DNA of 64,000 bases, from positions 81,389-145,388 of the forward strand of contig JAJDEB010000016.1 of NCBI GenBank assembly GCA_029260015.1, read 5' to 3'. A program made the translations under genes and the position numbers. This DNA is from Phycisphaerae bacterium (lineage in GTDB: Bacteria; Planctomycetota; Phycisphaerae; UBA1845). The notes beneath the pieces are model-generated. The model was given only the letters and a program-made list of their open reading frames with translations. It was not told the DNA's origin and made no database searches. Of the stretch, positions 43,671 through 53,094 are shown in pieces. The first letter of the stretch is position 1. Each line of letters begins with the position of its first letter.

Positions 43671-45011
43671 CTACTTCGTGCCAAACATTTTGCGGAGACG
43701 ACTTTCCATACCGGGAGGTCCAATCACAAGCAACGTATCATCTTGCTTCAAAACATAATCGGCGCTGGGGACTTCGACATGATCTCCATGCTGGACAGCC
43801 GCGACTCCACCCTTTGGAGTCAGCGTGATATCGCGAAGCGTCTTGCCCAGGGCGTGCGCTTTGGGACCGACGCGAAATCGGTAGACATCGATGATGCCTT
43901 GTGCCAGCGATGCGATCCGCTGAAGTGAATCACCCGCGATGAATCGTTCCAATTCTCGAACGGCTACGCGCCGGGGGCTGAACGCACGATCGATTCCGAC
44001 GCTGGCGAGCAGGTGTAGATAATCTGCCCGCTGAACCACCGCAATCGATTGCTTGACGCCTTTGCTCTTAGCCCAGGCGCTGCCCAGGATGTTGTGTTCG
44101 TCGTCATCGAGCAAAGAAACAAACGCGTTGATGTTTTCGAGGTTTTCTTCGTCAAACGTCGCCAAGTCAGAAGGGTCAGCCGCAATCACTGTGATCCAAT
44201 CTAACTTCTGGGCAAGTTCCTCAGCCCGCTCATGGTTGAGTTCAAAAAGACGGATGGAGAAATCGCTCGTCTTCAGGGCTCTGCACAACCAGACAGCCAT
44301 CGGTGGGCCACCCATGATCGCAACCTTGCGCTTGCGCACATGGTCGTCGTGAAATAACCGCTTCGCTTGCTGAAAGACATTCGCGTTGCCAACAAGAACA
44401 ACCCGATCGCCCGGTTGGATCACGCTGGCACCGTCGGGAATGAACATTTCACCGTCACGACCGATCGCCGCCAACCGCGACCCGCGAGGCAGTCCGAGAT
44501 TCGCAAGCGCCAAACCAGCAGACGACGCTTTCTCGGAAACCGGGATTTCGTGCATTTCGACCTGACCACGGGCGAAATTTTCGATGGCGTGGGCCCCCGG
44601 GTTGCGAATCGTTTGGGCGATGGCCTGTGCCGTCGAATACTCCGGACAGATGAGCTGATCGATGCCCAGGTGGTGCTTGTAGTCGAGGCCACGCTGGCCA
44701 AAATACGTGCTGTGATGCACGCGGACGACTGTTTGCTTCGCCCCGACTGCTTTCCCCACAGCAGCAGTGAGCAGGTTGATTTCGTCGCTGCTGGTCGCTG
44801 CCACCAGGAGGTCAGCCGATTTGCAGCCGGCTTCGATTAGGATTTCCGCCGACGCACAGTTTCCGCGAAGGGTGCGGACGTCGAGGCTGTCCTCGATTTT
44901 CCGAATTCGGGCGGCGCTCTTGTCGATGACGGTTACGTTTTGGCCGTTCATCTCCATGACTTCGGCTGCATGAAGCCCCACTTCACCGGCACCGCAAATA
45001 ATAATGTTCAT
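43671..45011 (-). CDS. trkA: TrkA potassium uptake regulatory protein
   Basis: 446 residues with two consecutive RCK units, the full-length TrkA layout. First Rossmann domain: MNIIICGAGEVGLHAAEVM with VIDKSAARI; second: RKVAIMGGPPMAVWLCRAL with LFELNHERA. Each is followed by a TrkA_C domain (SAGLALANLGLPRGSRLAAI; LGKTLRDITLTPKGGVAAV). Cytoplasmic gating subunit for the adjacent TrkH. Confidence 0.95.
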   Translation of the reverse strand: MNIIICGAGEVGLHAAEVMEMNGQNVTVIDKSAARIRKIEDSLDVRTLRGNCASAEILIEAGCKSADLLVAATSSDEINLLTAAVGKAVGAKQTVVRVHHSTYFGQRGLDYKHHLGIDQLICPEYSTAQAIAQTIRNPGAHAIENFARGQVEMHEIPVSEKASSAGLALANLGLPRGSRLAAIGRDGEMFIPDGASVIQPGDRVVLVGNANVFQQAKRLFHDDHVRKRKVAIMGGPPMAVWLCRALKTSDFSIRLFELNHERAEELAQKLDWITVIAADPSDLATFDEENLENINAFVSLLDDDEHNILGSAWAKSKGVKQSIAVVQRADYLHLLASVGIDRAFSPRRVAVRELERFIAGDSLQRIASLAQGIIDVYRFRVGPKAHALGKTLRDITLTPKGGVAAVQHGDHVEVPSADYVLKQDDTLLVIGPPGMESRLRKMFGTK

Positions 45012-45389
45012 ACCCGTTACGTCCGCGTCACTTCTGGTTATCGAGAATCCGGATTCGTTTGAGGATCATCATAACCGCGCGCAACCGGGTGACAATTAAA
45101 GACTTGAACTTCGAAAATGTCAGGCATTCGCCTAAAAAGGGGGATCATTCCCCAGCAGCGGGGTTCATCCACATGGTCAATAACGATGGCCATAAGGCGT
45201 TCTCAGAGGTCGCTCAGCCGTTTGCAAGTGGGGCGAAAGTCAGTAAAGTTTACCACTTGGAACGCCCCGGGTGCGGCGTCTGGCGACTGATCCTCACATG
45301 TCGCGAGCGGCTTTGATCTGATGCCGGCACCACGGACGCGCGATTGTTTAAAGATGTGAAATCAAAGCCCACGCCAAGGAGTATTTTCA
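45012..45389. other. Divergent intergenic region trkA / rpsO
   Basis: 378 nt holding the promoters of trkA and rpsO. An 85-codon frame (45059-45316) shows no family likeness or ribosome binding site and is not called. AAGGAG of rpsO is at 45375-45380. Confidence 0.4.
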
Positions 45390-45653
45390 TTGGACGCACA
45401 AGTAAAGCAGGAAACGCTAACCTCCTATCGCACCCATGACAAAGACACCGGTTCGCCGGAAGTTCAGGTGGCTATCCTTACCGGTAGAATCGTCGAGTTG
45501 ACCGAACACCTCAAGACGCACAAGAAGGACTTTGCGTCGCGTCGTGGCCTTCTAAAGCTGGTGGGTCGCCGCACGCGGTTGCTGCGATATTTGAACAATA
45601 AGGATCACAGTCGCTACGTCAGTGTGATCCAGCGCCTCGGCTTGAGGAAGTAG
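45390..45653 (+). CDS. rpsO: 30S ribosomal protein S15
   Basis: 87 residues, TTG start with AAGGAG 9 nt upstream. Clear S15: [50 protein letters not shown]. Binds 16S rRNA helix h22 in the central domain. Followed by pnp, the usual rpsO-pnp order, but with a 394-nt gap. Confidence 0.97.
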   Translation: MDAQVKQETLTSYRTHDKDTGSPEVQVAILTGRIVELTEHLKTHKKDFASRRGLLKLVGRRTRLLRYLNNKDHSRYVSVIQRLGLRK

Positions 45654-46047
45654 CCTCAAAGCGAAAAAATTAGGTTAGTGCGCAGTTAGAAGAGTAGCAC
45701 GCGGAATCGGCCCCATTGACTTGTAGGTGGGCCTTTTTGAAGTTGACGACAATGGGGCTGGCGGTGCAAGTTCAGCCCGGAATCCGTCGCAAGTTGTAAA
45801 GTGCCACATTGTGTCACTATCATAGCGAGGCGGCGGTTGTGTTGGGTTGGTGGATTGGATCGTTGTTCGGAAAAATTTGAGAAATGGCGAGGGTGAGTTG
45901 CGTTTGCGCGACCCATCCTTTTTTCGTAAATATCTTGCTCGGTTGCGAAACACGCAAACCAGCAGAAATCGACAAGTTAAGAATTGTGTCAAACTAAGAG
46001 AGTTTTGACTAAGAAAATTGTGACGGTAACGGAAAAGAGTGACGGTA
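45654..46047. other. rpsO-pnp intergenic region
   Basis: 394 nt, long for this gene pair. No gene was recognised. In other bacteria this region holds an RNase III-cut hairpin and autoregulation sites for PNPase; no comparable long perfect hairpin was identified by eye here. Confidence 0.4.
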
Positions 46048-48165
46048 ATGAAGAAATACACTTCAGAGTGCACGATTGGCGGCAAGAAGTTGACGTTGGA
46101 AACGGGCTGGTTGGCCAAACAAGCCGCAGGCACCGTGATGGTAACCTACGGCGAAACCGTGGTGATGGTGGCAGTGGTGACATCCGACCCCAGGCCAGGA
46201 ATCGATTTCTTCCCACTGACCTGCGACTATCGCGAAAAAGCATACGCAGCCGGTAAATTCCCCGGCGGTTTCTTCAAGCGTGAAGCCCGCCCATCGACCA
46301 AAGAAATTCTCACTATGCGTCTGATGGATCGTCCGATCCGTCCGCTGTTTCCCAAGGGTTTTATCAACGAAGTCATGATCCAGGCGATGGTGCTTTCCAC
46401 CGATCAGGAACATGATCCGGACATGCTGGCCATGATCGGTGCGTCAGCCGCCCTTTCGATTTCGGAGATTCCGTTTGAAGGTCCGACCGGTGCCGTTCGC
46501 GTCGGTCGCGTTGATGGCAAATTCGTTGTGATGCCAACACTCGAGCAGATGGATCAAAGCGATTTGGAGTTGGTCGTTTCCGGTCACTCCGAAGCCGTCA
46601 ACATGATCGAGCTTGGCGGGTTTGAAATTGCCGAGCCCGACGTTGTAGAAGCCGTCGATGTCGCCCACAAAGAAATCAAGACCATCTGCGCCTGCGTCAG
46701 CGATCTGGTCAAGCAGTGCGGCAAAGAAAAACAATGGACGCCCCCGCCATCAACCGACGCGCTCAAAGATCGGTTGCGTGAAAAGGTGGCTGGCCCGCTC
46801 CGCAAGGCGAAGGAAATTTCGTCGAAGCAGGATCGCTACGAAGCCGTGAAAGCTGTTTATTCCGAAACGCTCGATCAGGAATGTCCTGCCGACGCAGAGA
46901 ATCCGGAATTTGATCGCAACACCGTCCGCAGCGTCATCGATGAGATCGAAGGCGAAGTGGTGGCTGCGATGGTGCTGGATACCGGTATTCGTTCCGACGG
47001 CCGAGGCCTGACCGACCTTCGCGAACTGACCTGCGAAGTTGGCGTATTGCCGCGAACGCACGGGTCGGCAGTTTTCACCCGTGGCGAAACACAATCGATG
47101 GCTGTCGTCACGCTTGGCACGGTGCGCGATGAGCAATTCATCGACGGGTTGATGCCGGAATACAGCAAAAAGTTCATGCTGCACTATAACTTCCCGCCGT
47201 TCTGCGTCGGTGAAGTACGTCGCCTCGGTGCGGTGTCGCGTCGCGAGATCGGTCACGGAAACTTGGCTGAGAAGGCGATCGAAATGGTCCTGCCCTCACC
47301 GGAAGACTTCCCCTATACCGTTCGCATCGTGTCGGAAATTCTCGAATCCAACGGTTCGAGTTCGATGGCGTCGATCTGCGGTGGAACGTTAGCACTGATG
47401 GACGCCGGTGTGCCCTTGACCCAACCCGTTGCGGGAATTTCGGTCGGTGGTTTCCACGATGGCGATCGCCGCAAGTTAATCGTCGATATCCTCGGTGAAG
47501 AAGATCACTTCGGTGACATGGACTTCAAAGTTGCAGGTACGCAGCGCGGCATCACCGCGATTCAGGTGGACTTGAAGGATCGCTCGCTAAGCATCGACAT
47601 TGTCAAAGAAGCGTTGGAGATCGCAAAAAGCGCTCGACTGGAAATCTTGGAGAAAATGCTGGCGACGCTTCCGGAACCGCGCAAGGAAACCAGCAAGTAC
47701 GCACCACGAATTCTTTCAATCAAGATCAATCCGGACCGCATCGGAAAGGTCATTGGACCGGGCGGTAAAGGGATCAAAGCCATCGAAGGCGGTACCGGTG
47801 CGAAGGTCGAAATCGACGACGACGGAACCATCACGATTTCGTGCATGGACCTTGCTGGTGCTGAGACGGCACGCAGCATGATCGAAGCCGTCACCGAAAG
47901 CATCAAGGTTGGTACGGTGTATTCGGGCACGGTGACCAGCGTGAAAGACTTCGGTGCGTTTGTCGAAATCGCGCCCGGTCAAGATGGCTTGTGCCATGTA
48001 AGCGAGTTGTCCACCGATTACGTCCGCAACGTTGCTGACATATGCAAGGTCGGCGATCCGCTGAAAGTGAAGGTCATCGCGGTCGATAATCAAGGTCGCG
48101 TCAAGCTGTCAGCAAAAGCCGTTCAGCTTGAAGAAAAACAAGAGACAGCAGAAAGCGCGTCGTAA
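46048..48165 (+). CDS. pnp: Polyribonucleotide nucleotidyltransferase (PNPase)
   Basis: 705 residues from ATG 46048 with AAGAG upstream; a GTG at 46039 is in frame. Two RNase PH-like domains ([23 protein letters not shown] and [35 protein letters not shown]), an all-alpha linker between, then KH ([18 protein letters not shown], about residue 560) and S1 ([20 protein letters not shown], about 625-695). 3'-5' phosphorolytic exoribonuclease of the RNA degradosome. Followed by a strong terminator. Confidence 0.97.
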   Translation: MKKYTSECTIGGKKLTLETGWLAKQAAGTVMVTYGETVVMVAVVTSDPRPGIDFFPLTCDYREKAYAAGKFPGGFFKREARPSTKEILTMRLMDRPIRPLFPKGFINEVMIQAMVLSTDQEHDPDMLAMIGASAALSISEIPFEGPTGAVRVGRVDGKFVVMPTLEQMDQSDLELVVSGHSEAVNMIELGGFEIAEPDVVEAVDVAHKEIKTICACVSDLVKQCGKEKQWTPPPSTDALKDRLREKVAGPLRKAKEISSKQDRYEAVKAVYSETLDQECPADAENPEFDRNTVRSVIDEIEGEVVAAMVLDTGIRSDGRGLTDLRELTCEVGVLPRTHGSAVFTRGETQSMAVVTLGTVRDEQFIDGLMPEYSKKFMLHYNFPPFCVGEVRRLGAVSRREIGHGNLAEKAIEMVLPSPEDFPYTVRIVSEILESNGSSSMASICGGTLALMDAGVPLTQPVAGISVGGFHDGDRRKLIVDILGEEDHFGDMDFKVAGTQRGITAIQVDLKDRSLSIDIVKEALEIAKSARLEILEKMLATLPEPRKETSKYAPRILSIKINPDRIGKVIGPGGKGIKAIEGGTGAKVEIDDDGTITISCMDLAGAETARSMIEAVTESIKVGTVYSGTVTSVKDFGAFVEIAPGQDGLCHVSELSTDYVRNVADICKVGDPLKVKVIAVDNQGRVKLSAKAVQLEEKQETAESAS

Positions 48166-48196
48166 GCACGAGAACGACAGATAGATTGCAAAATTA

Positions 48197-48238
48197 AAAC
48201 GGTGGTCCTACCTTGAATCGTAGGGCCACCGTTTTTTT
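48197..48238 (+). terminator. Rho-independent terminator of pnp
   Basis: A 15-bp stem (48197-48211 with 48220-48234, including one G-T pair) around an 8-nt loop, with a run of seven T at 48232-48238. Canonical form, 31 nt past the pnp stop. Confidence 0.93.
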
Positions 48239-48262
48239 GATAACCCGTATCGTTTGGAAGCT

Positions 48263-48336
48263 GTGCCACTGCTCTGTGAGCAGTGCTGGGCCATTGGCGA
48301 CAGTCGCAAAATACACTGCTCACAGAGCAGTGGCAC
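48263..48336. repeat. Family B palindromic repeat, copy 2
   Basis: Arms 48263-48285 and 48314-48336 (23 bp perfect; the 24th pair is mismatched) around a loop of the same length as in the copy at 23654. Each arm again contains CACTGCTC-TGT-GAGCAGTG. Lies between the pnp terminator and the histidine kinase gene. Confidence 0.9.
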
Positions 48337-48346
48337 GCCAATCGCA
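48331..48346 (+). promoter_or_regulatory. Candidate sigma-54 promoter for the two-component operon
   Basis: TGGCACG-CCAA-TCGCA matches the sigma-54 -24/-12 consensus with exact GG-N10-GC spacing and one deviation (TCGCA for TTGCA). Its -24 element is the last bases of the family B repeat. A start of transcription near 48357 would leave a short leader before ATG 48370. Could be coincidental. Confidence 0.35.
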
Positions 48347-48369
48347 ACTTGGAATTGGAAGCAGTCGCC

Positions 48370-49116
48370 ATGCCTGACGATCGTGTCATTGAAATCTCGA
48401 TGATTGCCGGCGGACTCGCCCACGAGATTCGTAACCCGCTGTCCACATTGCTGCTTAACTTGAAGCTGTTGGAAGAGGATCTTTCCGAAGACGCAGCGCC
48501 GACGTCAGACACGATGCGTCGGGCGCGCCAGCGCATCGCGATCACCCGGGGCGAAGCTGAACGCTTACAACGAATGCTCGATGAGTTCCTGCTTCTCGTC
48601 AAACCGGTCACCTTGAAACGCACCGTCGCCGACCTCAACGGAATCGTCTCGCGATTGGTTGAATTCTACAAACCAGAAACCGAACGCGATGGCATCCGCC
48701 TCGTCGCCTACGAACATCCTCAACCTTTGCTCGTTTCGGTCGATGCGGAAATCTTCAGACAAGCCCTCTTAAACCTTCTGATCAACGCCCGCCAAGCCAC
48801 ACCGATGGATGGCGAAATCTCAATTCACCTGACGGTCGAAGAACTCGGTCGCGATGGCACCTGGGCAACCGTCGAAGTAAGCGACGACGGGGAAGGCATG
48901 AGCGAGGAAGTGTTGGCCAATGCCATGCAGGCGTTCTACTCGACGAAACCGATGGGCAGCGGACTGGGCCTGTCCACAACGAGTCGAATCGTCGCGGCAC
49001 ATGGCGGTGTTATCCGCGTCAAATCGAAGTCCGGTTCCGGGACGACATTCGTTATTCGTTTGCCGCTCGTCGCCGAGAAGCTCAACCCCGCCGAGAAGCT
49101 CGGACCAATGGGGTGA
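48370..49116 (+). CDS. Soluble histidine kinase
   Basis: 248 residues from ATG 48370 (the upstream open frame is within the repeat). It consists only of a phosphoacceptor domain (GGLAHEIRNPLSTLLLNL, His18) and a HATPase domain (N box LLNLLINARQAT, G1 VSDDGEGMSEE, G2 GSGLGLSTTSRI). There is no membrane or sensor region, so the input must come from another protein. The sequence is of the NtrB/ZraS-like subgroup that pairs with sigma-54 activators, encoded 34 nt downstream. Confidence 0.93.
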   Translation: MPDDRVIEISMIAGGLAHEIRNPLSTLLLNLKLLEEDLSEDAAPTSDTMRRARQRIAITRGEAERLQRMLDEFLLLVKPVTLKRTVADLNGIVSRLVEFYKPETERDGIRLVAYEHPQPLLVSVDAEIFRQALLNLLINARQATPMDGEISIHLTVEELGRDGTWATVEVSDDGEGMSEEVLANAMQAFYSTKPMGSGLGLSTTSRIVAAHGGVIRVKSKSGSGTTFVIRLPLVAEKLNPAEKLGPMG

Positions 49117-49150
49117 CGATCGCGCCCGGTGCGATAGAATAGTATCCATC

Positions 49151-50536
49151 ATGGCCGCCACCGCATTCGTACTAATCGTTGAAGATGATACCGCCCACGG
49201 CGAGGCCATCGCAGAAGGCTTGAAGCGCGAAGGACACGCCTGCAAGGTCGTCTCCAGCGGTGCCGATGCGATCGCCAGCGTTAGCGCCCGTCCGCCCGAT
49301 GTCATCATCACCGACTACAAACTCGGCGGAGCGCTCAATGGGATGGATGTCCTTAAACAGACCAAGGAAATCTCCCCCCACACGCAGGTCATCCTAATCA
49401 CCGCGTTCGGCAGCGAACAGTTGGTCCGCGATGCCCTCGGTCCGGAGAACCCCACGCCAGCATACGACTATTTGATCAAACCGATCGACATCGATGTCGT
49501 ACGCGCGAAGGTCAACAAGGCGGCAGAGCATGCGATTGCGTCGCGCGACTCAAAGACGATGCGCGATCAAATCGAAAAGGCGTTTAACTACGAGGGCATC
49601 ATCGGAACGAGCGCGGCGCTCGCGAAGGAAATCCGTCGGATTCAGAAACTGGCCAAGAGCAAGAGCACGGTCTTGATTTTCGGCGAATCGGGGACGGGCA
49701 AGGAACTCGTCGCACAGGCTCTGCACGCCAATTCCAAACGTTCGGGCAAAACTTTTAAGGTGATCAACTGTGCGGCGCTCACCGAATCGCTGCTGGAAAG
49801 TGAACTGTTCGGACACGTCAAGGGTGCGTTTACCGGCGCCATTTCCGACAAAAAGGGCATCCTCGAAGCCGCAGACGGTGGAACGCTGTTTCTCGATGAG
49901 ATCGGCGACATGCCGCTGGGGATGCAGGCCAAACTTTTGCGCACTCTTGAATCCGGCGAAGTGCAACCGGTGGGCAGTACCGACACGCTTTTCGTCGATG
50001 TGCGATTCGTAGCCGCCACCCATCGCAACCTGCGCGAGATGGTCGAGGAACAAACGTTTCGCGAAGACTTGTTTTATCGATTGCACGCCCAGGGTGCGAT
50101 TCGCCTGCCACCACTTCGACAGCGGCGCGAGGACATTCCGATATTGGCCAACCACTTCGTCGAGGAATTTTGCCGCGAGAGTGATTTTGACGTCAAAGAA
50201 ATCTCGACGGAAGTGATGCGCCGTCTTACGAATCACTCGTGGCGCGGCAACGTCCGCGAGCTGCGCAGCGTGGTCGAACAGATGGTGATCGAGTCGGAAG
50301 GTGAAATGCTGGAAACCGGCGATCTGCCGGAATCCTTGCGAACCACAACGGATATCGTCCCGGTCAACAACCCCAGCCTGCTAGGCATGAGCATGGCCGA
50401 CGTCGAACGCCTCCACATCTTAAACACGCTCAAGCTAACCGGCGGAAACCGCGAAAAAGCAGCGAAAATTTTGAAGATCGGCGCAAGAACGCTCTATAGA
50501 AAACTCAAAGATTACGGTGTGACGCAATCGGAATAG
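49151..50536 (+). CDS. Sigma-54-dependent response regulator (NtrC family)
   Basis: 461 residues from ATG 49151. Receiver domain residues 5-125 with acidic pair VEDD and phosphoacceptor Asp55 in IITDYKLGG. AAA+ domain about 145-380 with Walker A FGESGTGKELVAQAL, the sigma-54 contact loop GAFTGA, Walker B GGTLFLDEIGDM and the arginine finger region FREDLFYRL. C-terminal Fis-type helix-turn-helix (GGNREKAAKILKIGARTLYRKL). Activates sigma-54 promoters after phosphorylation by the upstream kinase; targets unknown. Confidence 0.95.
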   Translation: MAATAFVLIVEDDTAHGEAIAEGLKREGHACKVVSSGADAIASVSARPPDVIITDYKLGGALNGMDVLKQTKEISPHTQVILITAFGSEQLVRDALGPENPTPAYDYLIKPIDIDVVRAKVNKAAEHAIASRDSKTMRDQIEKAFNYEGIIGTSAALAKEIRRIQKLAKSKSTVLIFGESGTGKELVAQALHANSKRSGKTFKVINCAALTESLLESELFGHVKGAFTGAISDKKGILEAADGGTLFLDEIGDMPLGMQAKLLRTLESGEVQPVGSTDTLFVDVRFVAATHRNLREMVEEQTFREDLFYRLHAQGAIRLPPLRQRREDIPILANHFVEEFCRESDFDVKEISTEVMRRLTNHSWRGNVRELRSVVEQMVIESEGEMLETGDLPESLRTTTDIVPVNNPSLLGMSMADVERLHILNTLKLTGGNREKAAKILKIGARTLYRKLKDYGVTQSE

Positions 50537-50589
50537 TCTTGCAATCTGCCCAGCCAATTCATTGAATAAACCTCGAAGAGAGGATTTCA

Positions 50590-51333
50590 ATGGACTACTT
50601 GCCAGGTACTTCGCCAGAAATAACCGATGTGTGGGACATCTTTGTTGCCCTCGGAATTTTTCTCGGAGTCGTTGTTGGCGTCATCGTTATGATTTCAGTC
50701 ATCACCGTCTTCACCTTCAGCAAGACGAAATTGAAACGCTTGTCTGTTCCCTCCAAGAAATACAAGAAAGCCCTCGCACGCGGCATGAAGCAAGAAGAAT
50801 GGGCCAAGGCCCACGGCTTTGGTTTCGTCGGCTTCTATATGATTGGGGCGAATTCCAATTTGTTCATGTGCGCTTGGTGCAACGACGACTCGTCACGGTT
50901 CTTCGCTGCGTACGTCTTGCCTCAGGGTAAGATCACTTACGATCTTGTCACATTCTTTGAACCCGAAGGCGGACTGACCACAGCCAGCACCAAAGACGGC
51001 TTGTTCCTACCGTTTCCACCCGGGTCTTACACACAGGCTTTTTCAAAGCGATCGATGGATCAGCGATGGCAGAAGCACCTCGAAGCCGAGGCGTATCTTG
51101 GCAGGGAACTTGGAGCAATGCGTTCTTCGATATCCAGTGACTTTGAGCAGTCGTTCCTGCGGGCGATCCGAAGACAGATGTTATACGTCCGCTCGATTCG
51201 CGGTTGGTATATCAAAGCCGTCTACTGGTACCTGATCCGCAAATCAAAACTGGCCAACAAGTCCATTGAAGTTCAGCACAACGCAGGACAGATCACGCTG
51301 GAAGAACCGGTGTACGATGCCGAATTGACGTAA
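50590..51333 (+). CDS. Orphan membrane protein, paralogue of the gene at 29275
   Basis: 247 residues, ATG with GAGAGG upstream. Starts with a membrane helix (IFVALGIFLGVVVGVIVMISVITVF), then a basic segment and a soluble domain with GFVGFYMIGANSNLFMCAWC. Its C-terminal part PPGSYTQAF...YVRSIRGWYIKAVYWYLIRK...SIEVQHNAGQITL aligns with the protein at 29275-29994. The N-terminal helix plus amphipathic aromatic C-terminus suggests membrane association at both ends. No known domain. Confidence 0.72.
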   Translation: MDYLPGTSPEITDVWDIFVALGIFLGVVVGVIVMISVITVFTFSKTKLKRLSVPSKKYKKALARGMKQEEWAKAHGFGFVGFYMIGANSNLFMCAWCNDDSSRFFAAYVLPQGKITYDLVTFFEPEGGLTTASTKDGLFLPFPPGSYTQAFSKRSMDQRWQKHLEAEAYLGRELGAMRSSISSDFEQSFLRAIRRQMLYVRSIRGWYIKAVYWYLIRKSKLANKSIEVQHNAGQITLEEPVYDAELT

Positions 51334-51358
51334 CGCTCAAACAACTGCACGATCGTTG

Positions 51359-51589
51359 CTACAATTCGCGCAGCGTCTTCAGAAGTGCTTCGAATTCCTC
51401 TTTGCACTCTCCGCAGATTTCGAGGTGATCTTCGATGGCTTTGAGGCTTTCGGGGATGGACTTGCCTTCGAGGTGAGTTTCGGCGAACTCAGCCATCGCC
51501 GACAGGCAGTCTTCGCAGGTCGCTTCGCGATCCTTGGTCTGCCTGAGGAAGCTTAGCAGTGCATCTACTTTTTCTTTTGAAAGATCCAT
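51359..51589 (-). CDS. Soluble zinc-finger anti-sigma factor
   Basis: 76 residues from ATG 51589; the frame is open upstream inside the sigma gene but that part is out of family. Anti-sigma zinc motif HLEICGEC (H-x3-C-x2-C) near residues 55-62, plus an additional pair CEDC near residue 25. No membrane helix, so it acts in the cytoplasm, perhaps as a redox- or metal-responsive ZAS-type factor. Directly downstream of the ECF sigma gene. Confidence 0.8.
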   Translation of the reverse strand: MDLSKEKVDALLSFLRQTKDREATCEDCLSAMAEFAETHLEGKSIPESLKAIEDHLEICGECKEEFEALLKTLREL

Positions 51590-51597
51590 GTTTGCTC

Positions 51598-52233
51598 TTA
51601 GGCCGGGCTTAGGTCTTCCTTCGAATAACCGCGTCGTTCCAATTCGTTCTTGAGCTTCTTGCGGGCATCGTAAGTCAGTTTGTATATCGCGTTGCGGTTG
51701 GTGCCCAGGCGACGACCGATTTCCTCCTGAGGCATACCCGCCAACTCTGCCTGTAACACGTCGCGCTGCTTCTCTGTCAGCTTCTCTTCGATGATCGCAT
51801 GGATGTCTTCCACGAGTTGCCTGCGAATGGCCGAGGCAGCCGGCTCGTTTTGCGAATCGACTCGCCCAGCATCGATTGCGTCGGTATTGCCCGTGACCTG
51901 TTCCAGTGAAACATCCTTCCAACGAAGGCGCCGAAGTTCCGTATATCCTACGCGGACCGCGATGGTCAGCGCCCAGGTCGTAAACTGGCTGCGACCCTCA
52001 AACGCGTCAATACTACCGTGGATTTTCAAGAGCGCCTCTTGCGTGACATCTTCAATGAAGTCGTCTCCTGACGATGCAAAGGCGTGCCGCAATTTCGCGA
52101 GAAGGAGCTCGCGCAAGTCGGCCAGCGCCGCACCGCGGGTGGAGAGTTCACCCGAAAGCCTTTCGATCCAGTCCGATTCAACAGCCAACGCCGACGACTC
52201 CTGATCTCGACATTCCTTAGACGCGTTCAACAC
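51598..52233 (-). CDS. ECF-type RNA polymerase sigma factor
   Basis: About 211 residues from GTG 52233 (AAGG upstream); TTG 52281 is an alternative start. Region 2: DDFIEDVTQEALLKIHGSIDAFEGRSQFTTWALTIAVRVGYTELRR. Region 4: LTEKQRDVLQAELAGMPQEEIGRRLGTNRNAIYKLTYDARKKLKNEL, with its helix-turn-helix. Regulated presumably by the anti-sigma encoded 8 nt downstream. Divergent from the YHS protein gene, which is a candidate target. Confidence 0.9.
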   Translation of the reverse strand: MLNASKECRDQESSALAVESDWIERLSGELSTRGAALADLRELLLAKLRHAFASSGDDFIEDVTQEALLKIHGSIDAFEGRSQFTTWALTIAVRVGYTELRRLRWKDVSLEQVTGNTDAIDAGRVDSQNEPAASAIRRQLVEDIHAIIEEKLTEKQRDVLQAELAGMPQEEIGRRLGTNRNAIYKLTYDARKKLKNELERRGYSKEDLSPA

Positions 52234-52432
52234 GCAAGACCTTACGATCCCACTCGCGAAGTGTCGATTATGACCGGTCAAACGGCGCTTTCGCCACCCT
52301 CCAAATTTTTATTTTTTGACGAGGTAAGACAATCACGACCCACCGCGTCTTAACGAGTGAACGGGCGTCGCCACGTTGGCGATGCCGTCAAATGAATCGG
52401 ATGGAAGAAACTAGTTTTAGGGAGCAAAAACA

Positions 52433-52930
52433 ATGAAGCAGCGTATCGTGGCTACGAGCATCCTTACTGTTTTGAGTGCGGTCTTTGCGGTCTCAGCACT
52501 TGCCGACAAACCGACTGACCAATCAACTTCTCGGGCGTATCTACACAACTACAACTTGCCCAGCACCGGCGTCGCCCTCGAAGGCTACTGCCCCGTGGCA
52601 TACTTCGCGGTGAACAAACCCGTCAAGGGCAAACCTGAGTTCGCCTCGACACACAACGGCGTGACCTACTACTTCGTGTCAGCCGACGCCAAGTCAATGT
52701 TTGAGAAGACGCCGCAAAAATTTCTACCTGCTTTTGGCGGATGGTGCGCATTCGGGATGGCAGTCAACGATAAGTTCCCGGTTGATCCGACCAATTTCAA
52801 AATCGTTGATGGCCGCCTGATGCTCTTTCTCAAGAATCAAAATGTCGATGCCCTGAAGCTTTGGAACGATGGCAGCAAGTCCGAACTCATCGCAAAAGCA
52901 GACGCACATTGGAAGAAAGTGTCAAAGTAG
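52433..52930 (+). CDS. Secreted YHS-domain protein
   Basis: 165 residues, ATG with AGGGAG upstream. Signal peptide MKQRIVATSILTVLSAVFAVSALA|DK. YHS-like core: LEGYCPVAYFAVNKPVKGKPEF, YYFVSADAKSMFEKTPQKFLPAFGGWCAFGMA. YHS domains with conserved Cys are associated with metal handling; exported versions of this length occur widely in environmental bacteria. Ligand unknown. Gene lies 199 nt from the divergent sigma factor gene. Confidence 0.87.
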   Translation: MKQRIVATSILTVLSAVFAVSALADKPTDQSTSRAYLHNYNLPSTGVALEGYCPVAYFAVNKPVKGKPEFASTHNGVTYYFVSADAKSMFEKTPQKFLPAFGGWCAFGMAVNDKFPVDPTNFKIVDGRLMLFLKNQNVDALKLWNDGSKSELIAKADAHWKKVSK

Positions 52931-53094
52931 AAAAGGCTGCACCTCAGAAACTCTACCTTGAATGACCCGGCCCTGAGCGGTGGATTGGGATGGCCCCAGT
53001 CCACCGCAGTTCGGGCCCAGCCGGTTGAATTAATCATTGGCAGTTTTGGGCATTGTCATCCAGTCCAAAACGTGAAACAGGGAGGATGTGTATT

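Noticed and set aside
45059..45316. 85-codon frame between trkA and rpsO
   Set aside because: No ribosome binding site, no family likeness, and it occupies the divergent promoter region.
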